From Coniochaeta sp. PMI_546 (lineage: Eukaryota; Ascomycota; Sordariomycetes; Coniochaetales; Coniochaetaceae), in NCBI GenBank assembly GCA_021432605.1, contig MU271148.1, forward strand, positions 1,619,362 through 1,683,361: a stretch of DNA of 64,000 bases, read 5' to 3'. Within the stretch, counting starts at the first letter, position 1; every line of letters starts with the position of its first letter. The position numbers were made by a program, and so were the translations under genes. The notes beneath the pieces were generated by a model. The model worked only from the letters and a program-made list of their open reading frames with translations, made no database searches and was not told where the DNA came from. Of this stretch, positions 57,810-64,000 are shown in pieces.

Positions 57810-58147
57810 TCTCTAGGTCGCGATTGGGAACATATCATGTTCAAAACTTACGAACAGGGTTAGAGATCATGGATGGGATGCAGACTGTGGAACGGTATAT
57901 ATCCTATTGACCGACATGCACTTAAGCAATACTACCTTAGTGATAAGGTAAAGCTTTATCGGCCAAGAGATAGGGGATCGACCCCACCACTGTTTTCTTT
58001 CCGGCGTCCTTCTGATCGCCATCTAAACTGTGTATAAAAAAAGTTCCGACAGCAACCGTAAATTTTGAGCTCAAAGCTTACGACAATCTCATTGTAATTC
58101 CGCCTCCCAACTCCGAAACCTCAACTCCCGCTGCAAAAGAAACAATC
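57810..58147. other. intergenic region
   Basis: 338 bases between two genes on the same strand. A tRNA-like GGGGATCGACCCC hairpin near 57973-57985 was examined and not accepted. Confidence 0.5.
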
Positions 58148-59014
58148 ATGTCCTCCTCAGATCCCCCAGCCAAGCTCCCAGTAGCGCCCAACATGTCCCA
58201 AATCCTCAACCGCATCTCCCTCGGCCTCGCCAAGCACGAGCGCATCCTTCAGACGCTCAAGCGCCCTCCCCAGCCAACTACCCCTTCCACCGCCCAGTCC
58301 AAATCCACCACGTCCGGATTCTCGTCCCTCGCGCAACCCACCGCACCCTCCAACAAACCCGGGTCGGCGAACGGCGTTGTCTCGGCCAGTAGGGAGGAGG
58401 AAGATAGGCTGTTCGAGCAGGATCGCGCCCTCCCGCCCAATGCTGGGATAGGGTTTGTCGAGGAGCGGAAGGCGGGTGAGAGGGAGGGTAAGGGCAGGGA
58501 GGACAAGATGCTCCGGGGACGGTTGCTGGGCAAGAGGGGCGGGGGGAAGGACAAGGGGGCAGAGAGGAAGAGATACGTGGATGAGAGTGAGGAGGAGGAG
58601 GGGAGGAGTGGGCTTGGCAAGAAGAAGAAGAGGAGGAGGATCGTCGGCGCTGTTGAAGGGGAAAGCAATGGTGTGGCTGGGGGTGGTGGTGAGGGCGCGG
58701 ATGCGACTAATTCTGAGGACGTTGCGACTGTGGCGAAGGAGACACCTCTGGTTATTGAGGCCACCGCGGGCGGAAAGGAGCCGCAGCGCGACGGGAACGA
58801 GGAATCGGATGGCATCGCAGATGGTGATGACCCGGAAAATAGTGGTGGGCAGACCGCTGGCGAACCGGACTTGCTCGATGCGGCAGAATTGGCCAAGGCG
58901 AAGAAGAGGAAGCGCAAGCAGGCAAAGAAGAAGAGGAACAAGGCCAACAAGGCTCAGGATGAGGCGACTACTGACGCGCAGCCGGTGCCGGCAGCTCCTC
59001 ATGCTGATGAGTAG
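58148..59014 (+). CDS. small lysine-rich protein, DUF3245-like
   Basis: Single-exon gene for 288 residues. The N-terminal helix SQILNRISLGLAKHERIL is followed by a Ser/Pro linker, then DRALPPNAGIGFVEERKAGE and MLRGRLLGKRG, which resemble the DUF3245 family. Lysine-rich clusters (GKKKKRRRI near 160, AKKRKRKQAKKKRNKANKAQ near 255) and acidic runs alternate, as in nucleolar proteins. The function is unknown. Family assignment is from memory of the motif and is tentative; that a gene exists here is well supported by the frame and start. Confidence 0.65.
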   Translation: MSSSDPPAKLPVAPNMSQILNRISLGLAKHERILQTLKRPPQPTTPSTAQSKSTTSGFSSLAQPTAPSNKPGSANGVVSASREEEDRLFEQDRALPPNAGIGFVEERKAGEREGKGREDKMLRGRLLGKRGGGKDKGAERKRYVDESEEEEGRSGLGKKKKRRRIVGAVEGESNGVAGGGGEGADATNSEDVATVAKETPLVIEATAGGKEPQRDGNEESDGIADGDDPENSGGQTAGEPDLLDAAELAKAKKRKRKQAKKKRNKANKAQDEATTDAQPVPAAPHADE

Positions 59015-59795
59015 GATGTGGAAATATATTGACATGTTTGTAACATGGACCTCTCATCAGGATCTCATAGAGTAATAGTCTCTGCCTACAATGCTGCCCT
59101 GTTGTGCCTTGTAGTTCAACAATTCAAAAGCCATAGTCGCACAGGCGTCCCATGCTGCTGCTCCCGTCCTATGCACTCCTAGATTTTGTCTCCCACAACT
59201 CCTGCCTCATCGACCCCCTTTCCCCCAGCCTGACATATGAGTACATAGATTATCAAGACATTACAGATGAGAAAGAATCTCTTCTCTGGAGGCCGTCACC
59301 GTCGTCCACCTCATAAAATGCAAGATTTGCCCGCCGCCGTTGTCGGTCAGAGATTAAGGGAAGATCATATCACACACTGTTATTACCGCCGTGGCGCCCA
59401 GCAAGGATAACTTGCTCACGTATGAACAGAAAAACAGAAGTCGCCTGCCCTGCTACCCAGTCGTGTTGGCCGAGGCCGTGGCTTGAGCTTCCATAACTGT
59501 GCAAATCCGGCCTCGCCCCGAAAGGAAGGAATAAGAGAGTACCAGTTCAATTATAGGTTCCAGGATAGGGAAAAGGAGAGTCTGAAATCCAAGTACCAGA
59601 AATGCAAGAGACGTAAAAGCAGAAAAGGCCGCCGAAAGTCGGCCGCACGTGGAAAGACCGCTACTGCTGACGCAGAAAGAACGGGTATCCGCCAGTCGTG
59701 TACAAGATTCGTTCGCATGCTCGGCTGTATGTGCATCATTATTCGCGATGCTGTTGCCGAAATCCAATCGGGGCGCCTGAAGGCCAGAGATCCTA
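59015..59795. other. convergent 3' intergenic region
   Basis: 781 bases between the convergent DUF3245-like and HSF-type genes. Only presumptive 3' UTRs are seen. Confidence 0.5.
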
Positions 59796-61749
59796 TCATT
59801 GCAACCGCTTCCTCTTCCGGTCGTCCTCCCTGCGTGGGTCGACCTCGTCTTCATCGTCTCGCTCGGCAGTGTCAGTCGGATTCAGTATATGCGCCATACT
59901 ACCCCGTCTGGTCGGAGGCGCAGAGCCATCTTTGACTGTCAGGCCTCCAGTTCGATTAGCAACATTCCATGACCAGCTGCCGAAGGTGTCCGGTGCCCCG
60001 CCTCCGTTCGTGAATGGAGGTGGTGGACCGGGACTGGCGGGCCGCGATTGTGGCTGCGAGACACTCTGAAGTGAGTAGGTCGAGAGTGAGTCGCGGATGC
60101 GTTGCTCGTCGGGGCCCGGAACGCGGCTTGGTGACGAGGGCCATTGAGTCGATGGGGGGCCGGAGGAGGGGAAAGGAGGTGGATTGGGTTGCCAGCCGTG
60201 GGCGCGAATGTCGGCTGAGGTGTGCCGCCTGGCAAGGCTGCTGGGTGGCAGTTCGACGTTCGCTAAAGGATGAGGCCCGGGCGGTGGCGGTGGAATCTGG
60301 GCAGCTCGTAAGGATGAAGGTGAGGACTGCGAAGTGGTTCCACCAATGGAGCCGTACGGCCGACGGGTTGCGACAGACAGGTTAGATGGTACGGGAGGCC
60401 TGTAGAAGTTTGGCGGTCGCGGTTGCGGGACGGAGAGGTTCGACCGTCGAGGGTCGTCCACTGCTAATTGCCGAGGCGATATGGGAGGGTTCTCCAGGTT
60501 GGCAAAGTACGAGCGGCTGTTGGAGAAGAGCGGCTCGTGCGGTTCGTCTAACGTGCGGATCATCTCAGCCTGCCGCTGGATTTCTCCCTGCAGAGCCATG
60601 ACTAGACGTACGAGGTATTAGCCTATATTCTGCCAATACACACAGCGAACGCCACCTACCATCTCGGTGTACGGGGTTGTCTGGGCTCGGGGTAAGGGCA
60701 AGCACAGCCCTCGTTAGTTCTTGGTTGAAGTGTAGCAGCCGCGTGACCGTGTCCATCATCGCTTGCTGCTTGATATGCATGAATTGCGCATTCTCCTCGC
60801 TGCGCTGCAGTCTCGCGCTCAGGTCGTATATCGTGCTCTCGATGGTCCGTTCACTCGTCTCTGGCATCTGGGGCATCGGCTCTGCCGGCGTTCCTGGTTG
60901 TGATGGTGGCGCTTTCTGGTTGCTGTACTCGCGGTGGACCAGTGCGTGTCGCGATGCGCGTCGCTTGATCTCGCGCAGACCTACAAGATCTCCTCGCTTG
61001 AAATTCCCGTTTCCGTGTTTGAACTCCCACATAGCTGTCTCTGGCGTCCCGTGATGGAATACATCGCTCACTGTCACCACGCGTGAGCGCAGCGTGGGAT
61101 GCGAAGGGCACGAGGCACGTACCTTTATGAAACCCGTACATGTTGAGCTGCCGTACAAACGAGGAGATATTGGTGTGTTTGAAATATTGACTGCTCAAGT
61201 TAGACAATCCTGAACGTAACAAAGCCTTGCGCGGTAGAGACGTACGCAAGCACCTTGGAGAACTCGTGCGATGGTTGCATGACGAAGCTCTCCGACGACG
61301 GCGTCCACGAGATCAGGTGCGATATGGTTTTATCTTCGAGCATACTGTAGCACTGTTTAGTAACCAATGCGCAACATGCCACCTCTACACCAGGACACTT
61401 ACTTGTAGAGTTTGTGTATGAAGGCTGTCTGGACTATCTTGGGTTGATGCACGGCGGCCGCGGCGGCCACCGGGGCGGGCATGATGATGTTGTCGTTCTG
61501 TTGCTGCTCGTTGTGCGAGACAGTCCCTCCTGACCGGTCGCTTAGGCCATTGGCGTCACTGTCTGGACTTTTGGTGGCCGAAGCTGGCGCGGAGGAGTTG
61601 GTCGGGGTTGTTATTTCCATGGGTTCTCCAGGCGACGGCGCAGACATCTGGATGGTCGGGGTGAGGATCGGGACCGTTCTGGCGCCCATTGACTCTTCCG
61701 GCCGGTCGATCAGGAGGTTTCTGGAAGCGCTTTCGGTCATAGTCGCCAT
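59796..61749 (-). CDS. HSF-type transcription factor, Sfl1-like
   Basis: Model complement(join(59796..60601, 60660..61070, 61123..61190, 61246..61344, 61403..61749)), 576 residues, with four introns of 52-58 nt. A heat-shock-factor-type DNA-binding domain spans about 103-220. It is rebuilt in frame across three splices: IVQTAFIHKLYNMLEDKTIS, HEFSKVLAQYFKHTN, SSFVRQLNMYGFHKVSDV and AMWEFKHGNGNFKRGDL. A helical, coiled-coil-like stretch follows (TIYDLSARLQRSEENAQFMH, then HFNQELTRAVLAL). The long C-terminus is Pro/Ser-rich, ending in a basic KRKRLQ tail. The histidine-containing wing and the order of domains fit fungal Sfl1 (flocculation suppressor) rather than Hsf1. It is expected to regulate transcription in the nucleus, probably affecting morphology. 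Confidence 0.9.
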
Positions 61750-64000
61750 CTGAAGTGGAGCGGGTTACGAGAATCAGCATTGGAACGTCAGTTGTGAGAC
61801 ACGATGCGGACAGAGAGCTGTGGGCAGATCTGGGCATGGAACAGAAGATCGCGCTAGACCAAGAGCATGCGCTGGAGAGCAGATCTCTGGGCCCGGTGGA
61901 ATGTAAACCAACCTCATTGCTCCTGACGAAGCTGACAAGCGGGGGATGCGGCTGAGGAGAGAAGGGCAAGTCTGCTGGGACGTCTTTGCTAGCAATGGAG
62001 TGAATGTTGTTCTGCTGCTGCTGCTTCCTGTATATCGTGGCATCGACCCGCTCCTGTTGGCCGTTCCCGGATTCTGTTCTGGGACAATCCACCTCGGCTG
62101 CACGGAATACGCCGTGGCTAGCAGGGAGTAGCTTGAGATCTATTCGAGACACCAAGCTTGCAAGCGTGATGGGGCTATGGGCGCTCCGAAGCTAGAACAC
62201 AAGAACCAGAAGACAAGGAGATTGTTCGTGGACACTTTGCGGAGTCGAGATTGTAGTTTTTCAGTCGTGCTAACCGGTAGCGCAAAGACTCTAGTGTACG
62301 AGGCAAAAGAGACGGTGGTCTCCTTGAAGCTCGGGCTCATTGGAAGAAGAAAAGAAGATCTGGGGGTAAGGGAGGGGGGGGGTGTTTGCGCAATCCTGGA
62401 TGTACTAGTACAACTTGGCGTAGCAATGGGATGGAGGGGGGGAGGATAAAATGGGGTAGTATCCGTGCCGGCCCTGCGATCCCTTGTTTCTGATTTTGGG
62501 CCTTTTCCTCTTGACACTTCTGACATGGGCTTCCTAGCCGGTGTTAACACCGACTGTCCTGTCTGTTAAGGCCAAGTAGTGTACGTACTGCACATAGTGA
62601 TGTTGGAATGTTCTGCGTGCTTTTCATGAGGAGGTACTCTTGTACGCAGCACGTCGTCCCATGAATAGAGGTTCACGACATCAGAGACACATGCACATCG
62701 GTTATACGCAGGATGACAGACTTTTTGAGGTGATGTGCATCTGTGGAGTGCCTGGCCGCCTCTACTTACTATCTAGTGTAGTGTACTGTGTACAGCGCAC
62801 TGCGAACTCGTCCCATATCACAGTAGAAGTACCGCACTGATGACTTCTGGGCATGATGGGATTGGTGAAGTGGTGGTACCTGCGAGGTGGTCCAGGCGTT
62901 AAGGTTTCCCAATGCTTGTCATAGTGGTTGTTCTTCAGACGGATTCGAGATCTACCGCAGTAGCGGCCTTCCAGAATAGGTTGAATATAGCACGCACCCC
63001 CTTTTCGACTTATCCTCCTGCTGGCAGGTGGCTCGACGTGCAAAAGACTCTCCCCATGTACCTTACTACCTTACTACCTCTATGTAGTGGATCTGGGTTC
63101 CTCACGACACCCCAAGATATCGGGTCGGGAAGGTGCAAAACCTGAGACTGACACCACCAATCACAGAGTCTTGAGGGTCTACGTCACAAAAAGCTGGGGC
63201 AGACTCAGGGATGCGAATACCACAGTACTACGTGTACGACTTTTTGATGGTAAAGTTGCAGGGTTTGAGCGTGAACGAGTCGAAACACACCACCGACAAA
63301 AACCTCACATGCTGTAGTAGGTAGGTAGCCGCTGCACCAACATCCACCACCTCCTGTGTAGCCTGCGTAGGTACCTAGTAAGTAAGAACGCGCCAGCCAA
63401 TGCACAAGGACGGGTCCGGAAAGTGGCTCTCCAGCGTTCTCTGATCGCAGTTATTTGGCATTGGCTTTGGGAAATTTTCGCTCAGGAGAAGAAACCAATG
63501 GAAGAATACAATTCGTGAAAGTCCAACGACCGGTCAAAATCACTAAGACTTCCAGACCGATGTGTGTGGAATTGGTGGATCGCCAGAAAATGCGACGGGA
63601 GAGGCGCTGAAACCAGGCCAACCACAATTCAGCAGGACGTGTTGTGAAGTTTCAAAAATAAAATAGAAAAAGAAAGTCGGAAGAGACTAGACGTCCAAGG
63701 GCCTCTGTGTCCCGATAACGCTTGCCGTACCCTCGAGAGCTCTGGGTTCGATGGTTCCAAAGCAAGGTAATAATAGTGTACACCGACGCTCGAGGTGTGG
63801 TGGCACCTGCCTGGCAGCAGACATGAGCGTACAACAGACCACCTTGGTACTTTTCATCTTTGGTCAGTCTGTATTTTACACGTGTAGTGATACTGTGATG
63901 CTCGCAGCCGAAGTCACTAGCATTACGGAAGCCGGAAGCCGGTCATCACAACACTGATCTAGATCTCTTGGCGCCAGACTTCCGATCACTTGTTTGGGAG
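61750..64000. other. upstream region of the HSF-type gene and right edge
   Basis: About 2.25 kb. The part next to 61750 is the promoter and leader of the HSF-type gene, with a G-run near 62377. Short TACCTTAC and GTAGGTAGGTA words occur at 63057-63080 and 63318-63385. No gene is supported up to the window end. Confidence 0.5.

Noticed and set aside
57950-58000. tRNA-like GGGGATCGACCCC hairpin
   Set aside because: The loop lacks the TTC start of a T loop, and no acceptor stem, D arm or anticodon arm can be paired around it.

Overview
The window comes from a filamentous ascomycete, most likely Pezizomycotina and probably Sordariomycetes. Genes are well spaced. Most introns are 50-85 nt, with GTRNGT donors, CTAAC/CTGAC branch sites and CAG/TAG acceptors. 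Many products are fungal families: the RAM-pathway protein Sog2, Tsc13, Tma46, Psp1, an Sfl1-type HSF factor and a Mae1/Ssu1-type carrier. I see no transposon, virus-like element, CRISPR array, rRNA or convincing tRNA. All gene models were built by eye from reading frames and splice signals.

Layout. 1-13 kb: an ankyrin protein ending in a CAAX box, a Sog2-like leucine-rich-repeat protein, a cytosine-deaminase-fold amidohydrolase with altered active-site residues, a doubtful small ORF, a BLOC-1 subunit 1 homologue and the enoyl-CoA reductase Tsc13. 13-19 kb: the exosome helicase Mtr4, the ribosome-associated CCCH protein Tma46 and the tiny oligosaccharyltransferase subunit Ost4. 19-23 kb has no gene I can support. 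23.5-28.3 kb: a Puf4/Mpt5-type PUF protein with a coiled-coil N-terminus, a 21-nt exon and introns of 899 and 423 nt. 30.6-36.2 kb: ribosomal protein L15, a 122-aa protein of a fungal 'PLxNxxTGxxIxxFP' family, and a Psp1-domain protein. 36.2-41.5 kb is gene-poor. 41.5-45.6 kb: the Fe-S scaffold Nfu1, a HIT-type zinc-finger protein and an uncharacterised low-complexity protein. 45.6-49.7 kb is again empty. 49.7-64 kb: a Ras-like domain fused to a Ras exchange factor, a TDT-family carrier overlapped at its start by a 70-codon ORF, two nuclear-looking proteins of unknown function, and the HSF-type factor, followed by 2.2 kb of upstream DNA.

There is no biosynthetic cluster. Mtr4, Tma46, L15, the HIT protein and the PUF protein all act on RNA or ribosomes, but nothing suggests co-regulation, so the proximity is probably chance. 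The items most worth a second look are the GTPase-RasGEF fusion with a degraded G3 motif, the coiled-coil PUF gene with a long intron and internal ATG, the ankyrin protein with a prenylation signal, the amidohydrolase with replaced catalytic residues, and the overlapping ORF at the carrier start.
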